NCBI GenBank assembly: GCA_032358165.1
Contig: JAALGY010000057.1
Span: 2,418,001-2,482,000 of the forward strand
Direction: 5' to 3'
DNA: 64,000 nucleotides
Origin: Diplosphaera chodatii
Taxonomy: Eukaryota > Chlorophyta > Trebouxiophyceae > Prasiolales > Stichococcaceae
The position numbers were made by a program, and so were the translations under genes. Positions 1-15,222 of this stretch are shown in pieces. The notes under the pieces are model-generated. The model was not told the DNA's origin, did not search any database, and saw only the letters and a list, made by a program, of their open reading frames with translations. Position 1 is the stretch's first letter, and each line of letters starts with the position of its first letter.

Positions 1-3000
1 TGTCGGCAGTAATGTAGTGTGCAGGGCTGAGGCTGGCTCTGCCACACGTCGATGGAAGCCGAGCGACTGTGCACCTTGTGTCACTGCACTCAGCTTCCAA
101 GACTCACCAGCACGATGGCAGCCCAGTTGGCAAAGAAATACCCAGCTCCCGTCACCCGCAGCCCGCCAATGAAGTACAGCAGGATGATGAACAGCTGCAG
201 GCCAGTCATCAGCGGGCATGAGCATTGCCGACAGAAGTGCCAAACAGAAGTGCAAGAAGCTGCTGTGAGAACACGCTGGGGTGTATGGGCATTCGGCAAG
301 CCCATGACCAGCAGTATATGCTGTGATGGATGTGCTCATGAGACCGTGTAGAAGCAGCTAACCGTCGGGATGGCCATGTCCATTGGCAGGTCGCTTGCCA
401 GCCTGGCGAAGTAGAAGGCACTGAGGCGGTACATGCCACTGGCACGCTCCTGCAGCACAAGGTAGATCACCAGAGCTGTCAGCCACGCCTCGTTGCAGTG
501 CGATACAGTGCGGTGTGTAGGTACTTGACAACAAACAGCACAGCAAGTGCAGGAGCTTGCAGCAATGACGAGGGATGTAGGAACAGAAGCCATAGACAAG
601 GGCTGTAAAGCAGAAAACTGATATATGTGAGTATGGCTGATACCTTGAGCAGCATCTTCCGCTCGTCAGGGAAGGTGAACAGCGCAACAAACAGCGCCCG
701 GAAGCTGAGGAACAGCAGCTCGAAGAACAGCAGCCCGATGGTCTGCTGCGCCCCCAGCACCGTGTTGTTCTTCCCCTTCTGCAGCCAGAACAGGCCCGCC
801 AGCACGCCTGCGATGTGCACCAGTACAGCCTGAACACAAGCGCAAGCCGACTCGGGCATGAAATCTATGTGGCCTCGACGAAGGCCTGGATCCACAAGCG
901 AAACAGCCGGGGGCCTGACTGAGCGGTGTGTTGCAGGAGCAGGCAGGCAAGGTGATGTGCAACATCACACATGCAGCAGCGTTTGAACCATCAATCCAAT
1001 CGAGCATCTGTGCAGAAATCCTTGGCATCGAGTCGTTCCTCATGGCCAGGTGCACACCAATGACGAGGAATTGGAGGATGTCCTGGGTGGAGAAGGCCTG
1101 GAAGCGGCGCACGCGCACCGCCCGGTCCAGCAGGATCTTGAACTGCGTGGGGTAGGAGGCGCCCCACCGCGACTCCGCCTGCAGCACATTCCCGCCCTTG
1201 CCTGCGGGAACTTACAACGCTGCGTCAGCATGAAGCCCAGCCCTGTTGCAACAACCAGGCCTTGGCTGTGAATGCCAGCATGCCAACACTCGGGCTGGAA
1301 CGCCAGTATGCTGGGCACGATGTTGTGCATGCAGAAGTATTTATCGTTGCACCACAATTTCACGGCAGTACGGCAGGGCAGAACCAACACACGCATGGCT
1401 CACCAGTTTCGATGTCACCGCTGTGGCCGCTGTCGGACGGCGAATCGGTGCCTTCAACGACATCCGCTGGCTCTGCGTGCTGGTCATAGCCGTTCTCACG
1501 GACACCTGCTGGTGGCGGAGCGCTGCCCAGGCTCTTTGACGAGCGATGCCTGGATGCGATGTGCACCAGAGTTCATACGCCTGCCTCCTCAGCCACACGA
1601 GCAACATGGTGCCAGCACTGATGGGTATAAGGTGATGCCGCACAAGCCCTAACCGCAATGTCTTGGACAGTGCCCCAGGATCAGCATGCAACTGCATTGT
1701 TCACATAGGGGATGATCAGTTCAGTTTCGCATGGTACGCATGCTGCAGCAGCCACATACCTGAAGGAGTCGCCATTGCTGAGGGACGCGCGCACGAGCTT
1801 CACGTCGCTGGCGGCAGTGGACGGCACATAGCCATCGGAGTGATGATCCGTGTACGCCTCGTAGCATGAGATCAGGTACTTGCGGCTCTCCTCACCACCC
1901 CTGCAAGTGTAAACGTTCCACCAGATCGGATACTTGCCATGCGTGAGCATGTGGATCATACATCTTGGGAGGAAATGAGGATGTGCACGATATGTAAAGA
2001 TTGAGGCGAGGCGGCGGCAAGCGCATCGGTTGGACAGAAAGCAGAGCAGCACACCTCTTGTGGGTAGCGACATCAGAGGACGCCAGGTCCAAGATGAAGT
2101 CTGCAGCGTTGACGCGGTATGGCAGCGTGTAGCCGAGGCGGTCAAACCAGTCGATGGCCTGCTCTGCTGGACCATAGTACATTGCATGACCCTGCACATT
2201 AGGCGGCAGAGTTGGTTGTTAATACTTCACATGCTCTGGTCGGCTGTGCTCAAATGGTGCAGATCATTCACACAGGTGCAGCAGACCAGAAAGTTCGTTT
2301 TTTCTGCCATCGTGCAGATGTGTAAGAAACAGAAAGAAGCTGAGGGTGCTGCAAGAGTCATTTTTTTTAGATATTTCCTTTTTGATACTTTCTGAACTTG
2401 GTGTTTTTGGGTTTAGCATAAAAGTATTACAAGACGCCACCGACCTGGCTGAGCAGCAGCAACTTGTCAAGCTGCTGGTACAGGCGTGACGACGGCTGGT
2501 GAATGGTCGTGATGATGGAACGCCCACCCTTCGCCAGCGCCCGCAGCGACGTCAGCAGGTGCATCGCCGTGGTCGAGTCCAAGCCACTGCAGCTCGAAGG
2601 TTGATGTTGGCTTTGGGCTTAGTGCATGGTGTTAGTGCGTGGGAGACAACAATGCGACATCCCTTCAACCTTGCCACATCTGCTGCTGATGTGTGCAGGC
2701 AGTGTGTTCGTCAATACAGCACGTAGAGATGCTCTGCTGCTGCTCCGCTGCTGCTCTGCTGCACCTGGTGGGCTCATCCAGCAGCAGGATGGAGGGGTTA
2801 ATGATGAGCTCATGGCCCACGCTAGCACGCTTGCGCTCGCCACCCGAGATGCCCTTCCGGAAGAAGCCACCTGTTGCAAACGCAGCGGAATGGTCGATCA
2901 CAGGATGTTGGGCGATGAGCAGGTGCTTCCATGATGGCAGGTGGGCCTACAGGCTGAGATGAGCCACAGGCCTCCGCCAGCAAGCAAGTCGGCAGCACAA

Positions 3001-4616
3001 GCAGAAGGACCTCCGCCAGCAAGTCCGAAGCACAAGCAATGTAATGTCAGGTCCACACACCGATGATGGTGTCCTTGCAAGAAGTGAGGCCCAGGGCGGT
3101 GATGACGGTGTTCACGCGCTCCTTCTTCTGGGCCAGCGTCATGTGCCGTGGCAGGCGCAGCTGCGCTGCATAGAACAGCGTCTCAAAGACCGTCAGGCTC
3201 TCGTACATGAGGTCGTCCTGCAGGCACACACAAACCATCTGTGAGCCATTGAAGGACGGCAAGGGCTACGAATGCCAACTGCTGATCGTGATGCCAACTG
3301 CTGCGGCCCTACTGCTGCTGCTTGCGCACTGGATGTAAAGGATGTCACTCTCGGCTCACTTGCAGGACGAAGCCCATGTTGCGCTTCATGTTCTTGTTGG
3401 GAGGCGCGCCATTGAATGTGATGTCGCCCTCCTTCCGCATCATGCTGCACGGGCACCCTCACGACTCAGTGGACGCCCACCAGACATGACTCAGTGAGGC
3501 CCGCCAGATGAGAACACGGACGCCGTCCAGCACCAGGAACAACCACCATCATGCAGCAGACCGGGTCACCCACAGTGTCAGGTGTTGCTTAGGAGTGCAT
3601 GACAGTTGGGCACCTCTGGGCACGTCCACCAATGATGGTCAGCAAACTGGTTTTGCCGCTGCCACTGGGACCCATGAAAGCGAGCACCTCGCCTGGCCGG
3701 CAACAGCCCGTGATGCCAAAGAGAATCTGCATTTGCATGAGGTACAACAGTTGGGAGTCAACATTCTAGCACACCCATCAGCACACCGATGAGCGAGCCT
3801 TGCTGCGGCATGCCCGCAAGCACACAAACATCATTGACACGATCAGCATCCACTACAGTACAATGTCGAACAGGGCCGAGCGCCCACCTGCCGGAATTCC
3901 TTGTCTGTCTGCTCCTTGGTCTTCTTCTTGCCGATCTGCTTGATGTCCTTCATACTGATCTTTGGCAGCAGCGTCGGCACCTTGAACGACGCCGGCACCC
4001 AGGCTGAGACCCCATTGTACTGGAGGTAAACCTGCACGACCAAAAGCACAATGGACATGATAAAGGTGTTGTGCATATTGGACTTTGTTGATCAACACGT
4101 CAGCTGCTCAAGTCAACACCAGCGGAGGCGTCTCGCATCGTGTAAGCTGAGACAACGACAAGTCTCTGCTAGACCGACCTGCTTAGATTGGGGGACATCC
4201 TCCATGAGCGCAACGTTGTCGCTCTCCTCAGTAGAGGCGCCCATAATGACGCCGCCTTCACCACCGTTCATCCCGTGACTGTGGTCGCTGGCCGCCCCCA
4301 AACTTCGGCGGCTGTCGGTCTGCATGTCTGCAGGCACCAGCAGAGAGAGGATCAACCCAGCACTGCGACAACGGCACAGATCATGTCCAGCCAGAGCACT
4401 TGAGCACAGGGTCTGAAGGCTCACTGGCAAGCTTGCTCTTGTTTTCGTAACATCCAGTGCGACATGTCGGTGTGTGTGCATGCAACAGCAGGCGCTATGT
4501 TGCGGCCGAGGCCACTTACTGGCAAAGGTATCACTGTGTGCCAGCGAACGCCGCGAGGCCCGCTCCTCTGCTGCAATGCGGTCCACTTCTGTGTCTGCAC
4601 TGCCCACGCGCTCCAT
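1..4616 (-). CDS. ABCG-family (white-brown complex) ABC transporter, 3' end beyond window
   Basis: A membrane pump with the reverse NBD-TMD order of the ABCG family, read right to left in about 14 exons. From the N-terminus: a charged region (4616 to about 4150), then [18 protein letters not shown] (about 3890-4035), Walker [12 protein letters not shown] (about 3640-3690), the Q-loop stretch RNMGFVLQ (about 3360-3440), the signature ISGGERKR (about 2840), Walker B ILLLDEPT joined across an intron to SGLDSTTA (2770/2585), and the H-loop TIHQPSS (about 2490). All ATPase residues are present. A Ser/Asp-rich linker (1400-1560) precedes the membrane half, whose hydrophobic exons lie at about 650-835, 365-480 and 105-210. 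The C-terminus runs off the left edge. The start at 4616 is the first Met of the upstream open frame and is uncertain. The substrate cannot be told from sequence; a half-size transporter that dimerises is the family norm. Confidence 0.9.
2971..3040. repeat. Imperfect 39-bp direct repeat in ABCG intron
   Basis: The word ctccgccagcaag begins at 2972 and again at 3011, followed in both copies by similar gt-c-g-agcacaagca sequence. It lies in the intron before the exon carrying the ABC signature. It looks like a local slippage duplication with no evident function. Confidence 0.6.
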
Positions 4617-5637
4617 GCTGCCTGCATGAAGAACACGGTTAGGACATCAGAGCCCCAGTCTCCTTGCTTGCATCCGCGGCCGGCACCAGCAGGCGGGGTG
4701 CAGCAGTTGGCTGCTCTGCGATGCGCAGCTCCCACATGGTACGCATCTAACCATTTGCAGCACACCCGCAAGGTACACGGTGGATATCACACCCCTTCCG
4801 AACCTCAGCCGTGGTTGAGAAGCCAGTCAGTCGCCTCAAGGGCTATGGGTCTCACAAGGTGCACGACACTGTGCGACAATTGAAACCTGGGGCGAAGCTG
4901 CAAGCAACTTGCAGCGACGTGTTCGGCGCCACCAGCGTGAGCAACGGTGCCCAGGAAACAGAAGCAGCCATACTTTCATCGAAGGGGCAACGTCGAGCCG
5001 TGCTGCAATGGCTGCCGAGGACAGGCAACGTGGCAGCTACAACGTGTACCTGAGGGTGGCTGCACCGCGGGCACAGGGGCCTCGGTTGGCGTGTGTGCTC
5101 GCTCAGGGACTTGCTGCGGATGGTGCTGCGATATGTGGAGCTGCTGGCCGCGCTGTGTTGTTCACTGCACCCTACGCTGTTGTGTAACACCGACGCCAAC
5201 TCACTTGCTTACCCTGCAACAAAGGGCAACGCTCCGATACTGTCAGGTCGTGCACGGTCTGAGTCAGCTTTCCTGAGCGGCTGCAAGCGGGTGTGTGAGC
5301 TTGTGAGCTGGAAGCGCGCGGGCTGCAGCACACATGTGCACGCTGACATAGGGTGACTCATCCTCCCCTGCCATGCTGGCCCAATGAGCGCTCCAGGTGG
5401 TTTGGCGCTATGGCCTGCATGCCGACATTGCCCCGACGGGCACATCGGGAGCGAGAAGGGGATGTGGTATGGAAGGGTAAGCTTGGCTGTTTCAACTGCT
5501 TGGACGGCCAGCATGGCTCAGGGGCAACGGGCGATGGCCGGCAACTGCTAGCCTACACCGTTGTGTCCACCTTCTGTATCTGCTACACATGCTGCCGGCA
5601 AAAACTTCATTGAGTGACCGCTGCTGGCGCAGCCCGC
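4617..5637. other. Intergenic: ABCG 5' side to proteasome gene 3' side
   Basis: About 1 kb between two minus-strand genes. It must hold the ABCG promoter and 5' UTR and the proteasome gene's 3' UTR. Open frames on the plus strand (about 4464-4883 and 4909-5356) show no recognisable domain or matching splice structure. I see nothing else. Confidence 0.5.
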
Positions 5638-7698
<2,061 letters not shown>

Positions 7699-9395
7699 CT
7701 AGGGCTGCAGGATCTCCGCACCGCTGCCAGAGTCCAGAGCCAGAGCAGTGAAGATGTCAGTACGCGTCACCTGCAGAGCAGGCAGGTTTGTGAGCATAGT
7801 GCTAGCAACAGATAACCCCACCCACACCTGAGGGACTGGCAGACCTGGCATGACTTCAGCTGAAAAGCATGTCCGCAGTGCCAGGCAGATCCCTTCGAAG
7901 CTCATGTGCTGGGCAGTGGAACGTGCAAGAAGATCAAGGGCATTGGCACATCTGACGGAGAGTTGTACTCACGATGCCAACCACGCGAGCGTCGTTGTCG
8001 ACGATCGGGATGCGGTGCACCTTGTGCTTCAGCATCAGGCACGCCGCGTCTGCCACCTTGCTGTCTGGCCGTGACGCCACTGGAGGAGTCGACATGATCT
8101 GCAGGAGCACACGGATGCACTCTCATCATGTGCCCCCGCAGTGCTGTGTGCAGGCAGCCCTCAGGAGGTGCTGAGCTCGGTGGAAGTGCGGTGGCGTCCT
8201 CAGCATGACAAAGACACCTTGCTATGTTACCACCTTGTTATGTTACCACTAGCACACGCCGCAGCTCACACGCCAAACGCAGGGCTGCTGCATCTGGCTG
8301 AACATGCGCACACGAGCTGGGCCTTGACTGAACCTTCATCAGCATTGCACCCCATGGTGTGACCGAAGAGGGTTAGGCAGCGGCAAGCATCTTGCCCGAC
8401 GGTCTGAGGGTCCGCAGCTGTGTTGACTGCTGCTGCTGCTGCTGCTGCACATTCTCATACGTCGTCCGATGAGGTTCAGGATTGGTAAGGATGGTGAGGC
8501 GAAGAATCAGAGAAGTGCACCTTGCCCACGGTGGCGCCGGGCTTCTCCAGGTCCTTCTTGGAAACGACGCCCACCAGCTTGCGCGTGGCGGAGGACTCCA
8601 CGACGGGCAGGCCCGTGATTGTGTTGAACATCTTCCGCAGGTCGTCCACCGTGGTGTCGGGCGTCGCCACCGTCATGTCCGTGGACATGATGTCCCGCAG
8701 CAGGCTGCCTGCACCAGCGGGAGGTGTGCGCTTGCTGCAGAACAGTCAGACGGCAGCCCGCAGTTGCTCTGATCGCGACAGCATGCACGCTCATTCGCTC
8801 CCCAGCTTCTAGAGCATGCACTGATCACGGCTGCGTGCAGCGAAGCGGCGTGAAGCGCACCCGGTGCGGCCTCGTCCTTGAAGATGTTGTCATTGAAGTA
8901 CTCGCCCACATCCTCGTCTGCACGCATGCGCTAATATATGTTCACTCAATCTACAAGCTGCAATGGTATGTCCTGGGCCGGCGGCACCCAAGCGGCAGCG
9001 AAGAGCAAGCGTCCAAATCACACCAGAACAGGGGGCTGAAAGTTGCAGCTGCGGACGCTGCTGCGTTTTGCAGACGGATCGAGCATGCAAAGTCGAGAAT
9101 GCAGCACATACACATACTCTCTCTGCATCGAGACTGGGCATGAGAAAAGCCCCATAGTCAGAGGCTTTGTCAAGGGCTGCAGCGTTCCAGCGCACTCACA
9201 TGACGCCAGGCTCCAGTTAGCTGACCACTCGCCGGTGAGCCCCTGCGGCTCACGATCACCCGCGCGCGCTGCCACGCATCGTTGCTGCAAGGCGGGGGCG
9301 GCAGCGAGTGTCGAAGGGCGCGATTGCCGCTGCACAGTCCCCTGCCGGCCGGCCAACACGGCCGCGTGTGCCCCTTGGCACAGTGACGCCTGCAT
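7699..9395 (-). CDS. Plastid-targeted protein with two CBS domains
   Basis: CBS pairs bind adenine nucleotides and usually regulate partner proteins; the partner here is unknown. Five exons join in phase (9395-9200, 8917-8861, 8708-8521, 8098-7973, 7770-7699), giving 212 aa. The first about 50 residues are rich in Ala, Arg and Ser and read as a chloroplast transit peptide. A short conserved lead-in WSLASYEDVGEYFND comes next. The first CBS motif is DIMSTDMTVATPDTTV to GLPVVE and VVSKKDLEK. The second runs from IMSTPPVASRPDSKVADAA through HRIPIVDNDARVVGI to VTRTDIFTAL. The two domains sit on separate exons, as if each were a module. The Met at 9395 opens a transit-like reading frame with a correct donor (GTGAGT at 9199), so I prefer it. 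Plastid location is inferred from the N-terminus. Confidence 0.9.
8428..8449. repeat. Short (CTG)n tract in CBS gene intron
   Basis: About seven copies of ctg lie in the intron between the two CBS exons. This is an ordinary microsatellite for GC-rich algal DNA. Confidence 0.8.
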
Positions 9396-9832
9396 CGTGT
9401 CGGTGCAGTGCTATTGTAGTGGGGTCTCCCTTCGCAGACCTGTGACTGTTGCCCCGAGATCGCACTGCCAGATTCTCGCAACAGAAGCGAGCTGGAAGCA
9501 GCAGATCTGCTGCAGGGCCAGCGAGCAACCCGACGACATAGTTTCAGTGCCAGCGGATTTCACTGCCGACTTGACGCCGCACACAGTGCATGCCCTATGG
9601 CACCATCTGGTGGCTGCGGCCTTATCGCTCGCATCAAACAGAAAGTGATGTCAAACAATTGCCAATGAGCCTAAAGATGAGCCCCTACAGTCTGACCTGC
9701 CGCTCAAGTTCCTGCAAAATTGGTGGGCGTCTCCCATCCTCTACATGCATGGCGCCCCACGACCTGTGCTCGTACTCAGCAGCTTGAGGAACACATGCCG
9801 GGCCCACTGGATCAGTATGTACACTGATCATC
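9396..9832. other. Intergenic: CBS gene promoter side and PES-like 3' side
   Basis: About 440 bp between two minus-strand genes. It has no coding signal matching either neighbour's exon style and no clear element. Confidence 0.4.
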
Positions 9833-12800
9833 TCACACACCGACAGCTGCCGCTGGCACAGCCTCATTGCGGGGTGCCACCGGAGCCGGCTGCGCCGCAG
9901 GCAGCGGGAACGTCGGCGCCTGCCGCCGGTTGACCGTCTCGTACAGCAGACGTGGCGCCAGCCTGCATCAGGTTGCGATGTTATGCATGCAGAATACAAC
10001 AGGAGATGCATGTCTGCTGCACTCCCCCGAGATGTAACCTAAGCAATATGTCTGGCACCCTGCTGATTGACCCTTGACCCTTTAGGATGTCGTCCTACGG
10101 CACATCGCTGCAGCAGAGGCTGCCCTAATTGCACTTGTCGGCATGAAGGGTTAACGCTGCAGCAGCTGCAGCACCACAACTCACATGCGGTAGGGGTCGC
10201 GCTCCCGCTCGCGCAGCAGGAAGGCGATCTCGCCTTCCACTGCCGCCTTGCTCTGCGCGTACAGCTGGGCAGCGCGCGCCGGACTGTCCGTATCCTCGCG
10301 CTGCAGCTGGATGGGTGCACCTGGCAGAGGGGGAAGCTTGGCTTCGGGCTGGGTGCACATGAAAGCCATGTGCACAGCATGTATGCGCTGCACAATCGTG
10401 AAGGCTGCACTCGCGCCATGGTGTGAGGCACATGACGCACCGAAGCTGAAATAGAAGCGCTCAGGCGGCTTTGGCACCGAGAGGGGCTGCAGGAATGTCT
10501 CGGTCTCGAACCCATTCGCCTTCACGCCCCTGCAAAGCATGCAACCCTGCACATGAAGCGCAGTTGGTGCAGGGCCTCGAAGCTGTGGTCCACAGCGCAT
10601 CTGGGACTTGCTGGGACTTGCTGCCAACGACCTGTCATAGAATGCCTGCACCTGCGAGCCTGGGGAAGCTGCGTGGCGCGGCGAGCAATCTCCTCGCCAA
10701 CGAAGGGCAGCCGACGGATCTCTGGCGCATCCAGCAGCATCTCCACACTGGAAAGCACAGGGTATGAGCAGTGTCGTCACCACGACCAAAGCCGCTACAG
10801 AAACCGTGACACAGTGACTTTCTCAAGGCAGCCGTCAACGTCAGAGCCTCGAACTCCCCAAGAGCCTCCGCACAGCCGCTGCTGCTGTGATGCAGGAATG
10901 AGACAGGACTTCGCGAGGATTGCCAGTCTGGCACCAAGGCGTCAGCGTACCTGTCTTCGCATCCAACGGCACCCACTGGGATGATGGTCGCCCCAAAGCG
11001 CGCTGCCACACGCACAAACTCGGGCTCCTCTGGCCAGATGACCTTATACTTTTCGCCCTTGTTCTTGTATGCCTGGGTGCTCACACACGCAGACTCGAGG
11101 CCGAGTGCATCGCAGGTGACAAGGTCGACTGTGTGGCACTGCACAGCTGCTGCCGCCGCTGTCAGCTGCGCGAGCCTCACTCACCTCCCGCACGCCGCCA
11201 GGGTATAGCAGCACGCTCTCCTTGTTCTTCATGAGCCTGCGGGTTGAGACCACTGTTCCCAACACTACAATTGGAGATGGACTGGCATGCTCAACGCTCA
11301 GTAGACACTGTCATCATGCTTTACAGTGTCCTCAGTACTTGCTTCCTGCATGCTTGCCTGAAAAAGCTGGTAGGGCCAACCTTCACTGCACCGAAGGTCT
11401 GCATGAAGCTGCCAAACGCCTGGTTGCCACCGCCCTGCACATATAGCAAGCTGTAAGACACCCAAAGCTGAGCTGCGCGAGTTGATCAGATCAAGTGGGA
11501 AAAGCCCCCCCTCATGTGTCATGTCACCATCTGCATGCTCTCACGCTGCCTTACCTCGAAGATGACTGGGTGTGCCAGGCCCCTTGGCATGATGCCAGCC
11601 TGGCTGAGGAGGCCCTCCACCAGGAAGCCGATATCTAACGCATATGTCTGGTGGTTGCCTGCAGCAGCGAGCTCGACTCTTGTTTGCAGCGGCGCTGCCG
11701 GCAAGGCTGATACGACACACCCAACACATGTAATACTGATGCTCCTGTGATGGCACGCTCCACAACAAGTTAGGCAGGACAGTGATTCGCACCTACGAAG
11801 AGCAGCGGGCGGTTGGATGGCAGCCCGTGGATGCCCCGCTGCACATTCCCAGATGCATCCCTCGTGAAGAACACTGGGCTCGTCAGTGTGCGCAACCAAC
11901 CCAGCGCTCTGCAATGCCACGATCAATCAGCGCTCAGCACTGATGGCATGCTGTTGCAGTGCAGCGGAGTGCAGCGCAGCCCAGACACACTCCTAGTCAA
12001 ACTCATGGCAGGGTACCACCTGCACGATGTTGCAAAGGTGTGCAAAGTTACAGGCCTAGGTAGTGACAACCATAGTCTCAAGGCAGCCTCACTCTGCACC
12101 TGTCTGCCTCCTTCTTGAGCTCCACTTCTGTTGGAAGCTCGATGGGATCGGCGCCTCCAAAGTTCCTCTGGCTGCAAACCAACAGACAGCACAACCGTAC
12201 ATCCCATGTCAGCAGGACCATGCACACTCTGGCATGCGGTGCAGGGCCGCTTGATGAAAGCAGAACACTGCTAAAATCGTCAGGCTCCATGCATCTGCAC
12301 ACCTGCGCGACTGCACGGGGGCGCTCATCAAGCGACGCTGAATGTAGAACCCCTCCTCCCGCATAATGTCCACAATGTTCACCCCTGTCTCCTGCAGAAC
12401 TGCATGGCTGCGGCCCTCCAGCACCTGCAGCGGAAGGTGTGCGCAGGTGTCTCATTCATAGCAAACAAGGACACAGGCACTCCATGTGCCATGTGACAAC
12501 CAGGTGATCTTGCCGCAGCAACATTCTCGTTGTTTGTGGCAAGCAGCGGTGGGTCTTCTCATGTCTTACCATAGCCAATCGTGACGATGGGCAGGCAGAG
12601 AAAGCCAGGGCCTCACCTTAAGGGTGCAACGGGGGATGGCCCTCGCAAGGCGTGGGCCCTCCGAGCTGGAGGGTATCAGCAGGTCGCTGTCACCTATGAC
12701 GAGCAGCACCCGCTGTTGTACCTCGCTGTATCTGCAAAGAGTGGAACGCCTGCGTGAGGACTGAGGTTTGCAGCAGTCTGCAAACTTCCATGACTTCCGC

Positions 12801-14489
12801 CGCTATGGCCTAATCATCACTACGACACTGGTCAACACAGCAGCAGCTCACTTGTTCTCTACGAATCGGCACCCAGCAGACAGCAGCCGCAGCTTCCAGG
12901 CGAGGGTTGGCGGCGGCAGGATGTCTGTCAGCGCTGACAGCTGCGGTATGAGGTTTGCCAGACCCTGCCCAAGTGCTCCTACCTGAGCACCGACAGCAAG
13001 CATTTCATATCAAAGCCGGAAGGTCGGCATGGCGTGTGACCTGCAAAGGACATGCCGGTCATGGCAGCGCCCCCAACCTGATCCTGCAGAGACAGGGTGC
13101 GGTCCACGCCTGCTGCAGCGAGCGCTACGGGGTTGCCAAGCACAGGCGCAAGGGCAATGGGCACAGCCTCGTACAACTCCTGCATCACATTGTGGCAACG
13201 TTGAAGGGGGTGTCCACCACACAAGGGAACATCCTACAGCCCAGCATCGGACCGGAGAGTTGGAATGGATCCTACCTTTGGGACCATAGGCAGCAGTGGA
13301 CCCAGCACTGGCCAGGCAGAGCGCTCATATGATGTCGCCGGGTTGACCAGCACCACACGGTTGACCAGGTCCGGGCGTGCTGCGGCGACGGCAACCGCCA
13401 GAATGCCACCAAATGACTCTCCTAAAAGATAGACTGGCCGCTCATGTGGAAACCCGCCCACCTCTGCCTCTAGTAAGTCCCTGCAAAAGAGTTCATGGTG
13501 GCATTCGACGGTGATACACATGAAACGTGCTGCCTGCTCGTAGGCTGACCGTACAGCACCATAGTGTCTGAACCGTGCTGTCTCTGGCGTCAATAGGCAG
13601 GGGTAGTCAATTAGACTAGACAGCAAACGAGGCAACACTTACTCAACAATCTCAACGAGACGGGGGAAGCTAGTGCGATCATGTGGCGGCACCGAAAACG
13701 CCACAAGGTCAAATGCCTCAGCGAGTGCAGGAAACTGCTTGTATGCAGCCAGCCCTGTGCCATCGATACCTGGGAAACACAGCAGATGATGGCAGGTTAA
13801 GCCAATCGCATGCAAGAACCTGCATGAAGAATGCTTCAATCGCACACATTCAGACCAAGTCGTCCGTCACACTGGGGCTTAAGGTGATTGAAGGCACCAT
13901 CGCGTACCTGGGAGGTACAGCATATAGGGCAGTGTCGAGCGGTCTGCCGCCGGCAGCACACCAGGCACCAGGGGGCACATGAAACGCGGCGGTCCACCTG
14001 CAAATCATGGACCAAAGATGCTGCAGCCTTAGATGCCATGTATGTGACGGATGTGCCCAGCCTAGTACTTGCTGCTTGTGACACATGCCCATGCCTCACC
14101 ATCGTTGCGAGTGAAGTCCCCAAGGCCAATGCGGTTGGAGCCTTTCGGGTTTATAATCGTCTGTTGGTTCGCGTCCACGAATGGTGTCCTCGGCACCTCA
14201 ACCTCAACTCCCGTGAAACTTGGCTCAACCACAGCCGTGCCTACAGGTGAAGTGCTTGAGTGCATCAGACGACAGGGGCAGCAGGTGCGCCCTTGACCTT
14301 CGAGGCTGCGTGAGTTGCATCATGCCCTCCACCTTTTGCTTCTGCCATCACTGCCGTCACGTGCAGAGCGCGCCGGTGCGGCGCAGACTGAGCTGTGCAT
14401 GGCGCCGTCCACAGCAAGCGTGGTCGCATGCATGATGGCTTTGCAACACCGCATTGTGTCGGCATTTGGGCCATCACATTCGCATGCAT
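9833..14489 (-). CDS. Plastid hydrolase/acyltransferase of the phytyl ester synthase (PES) / DGAT family
   Basis: A two-domain lipid enzyme. In plants PES proteins esterify phytol and diacylglycerol with acyl groups in plastid plastoglobules. The N-terminus is transit-peptide-like. One intron choice (exon ending MAEAKG, acceptor ctgtag at about 14245) leads in phase into TAVVEPSFTGVEVEVPRTPF and NPKGSNRIGLGDFTR. The alpha/beta hydrolase half carries LYMLYLPGIDGTGL (about 13760-13940) and the nucleophile elbow GESFGG (about 13420), followed by RVVLVNPATSY. The acyltransferase half has NHQTYALDIG (about 11640) with the catalytic His and Asp, YPGGVRE (about 11200) and GATIIPVGAVG (about 10970). 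The last exons read ALYAQSKAAVEGEIAFLL, ERERDPYR and LLYETVNRRQAP, with TGA at 9833. There are about 15 exons. The exact start is unsure: Mets at 14537, 14489 and 14465 are all open. Confidence 0.88.
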
Positions 14490-15222
14490 GTTGATGCTTC
14501 CTAGGCAATCAAATGGTGTGATGGTCACGACGTACAACGAAGGACTACTGCACCACCTATGTGAAGCCCATGTTGCTCAAAAGCGGTATTGCTACTGAAA
14601 TGTCACAAGCCCTGTCACAGTGTACAACCTAGCTGAAACTTGACACGAACAGTCAACATCTACGTCGCGAGGTGCAAAGCTGAAATGCTCAGCTGCCAGT
14701 CACGTCATCAGCTCCTCACCTAGTGGCATGTGAGTAGGATGCCGATTAGCTAGCAGATAGTCCGGGCTGGTATCCAGCTGATGAGGATTGCTGCAAGCTC
14801 ATTCTCGAGGTTGCGTGCGTGTATCAATTTCGTTGCGCAGCTGGTGAGGTTGCTGCGCGGCACGTCCACCAGCTCCGTGCATGGTTTGTCAGGATATCGG
14901 GCAAAGGACGCGTTTCGAAAAGCTTCTGAGCGACAGGATCGTCAAGCAACGCGCCTGCATGGTCAGCCGTAGTCCACATGACACATCCAGCCCGGCTGGC
15001 ATGCATGATCAGGAGCCTTGAGAAAGGGCAGACACACTCAGTGATGGCAGGACTTGGGTCCTGGTCACTAGATCATAGACCTCAGCAATTTGCACATCAC
15101 CGCCATAGCCCCGCGCAGGTGAAGGTCTGCTAACATTTGCTGCTGGTTTCTGGTCAGAGGGCATGCATAGCAAACTGCCACATGCTAACCCTTGTACGCC
15201 CGCATGTGCACCTGGATTCTGA
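14490..15222. other. Divergent spacer between PES-like and PP2C genes
   Basis: About 730 bp shared by the 5' ends of a minus-strand and a plus-strand gene, so it should hold both promoters. I see no TATA-like box or repeated element that I can support. Small open frames inside it lack any family signature. Confidence 0.45.
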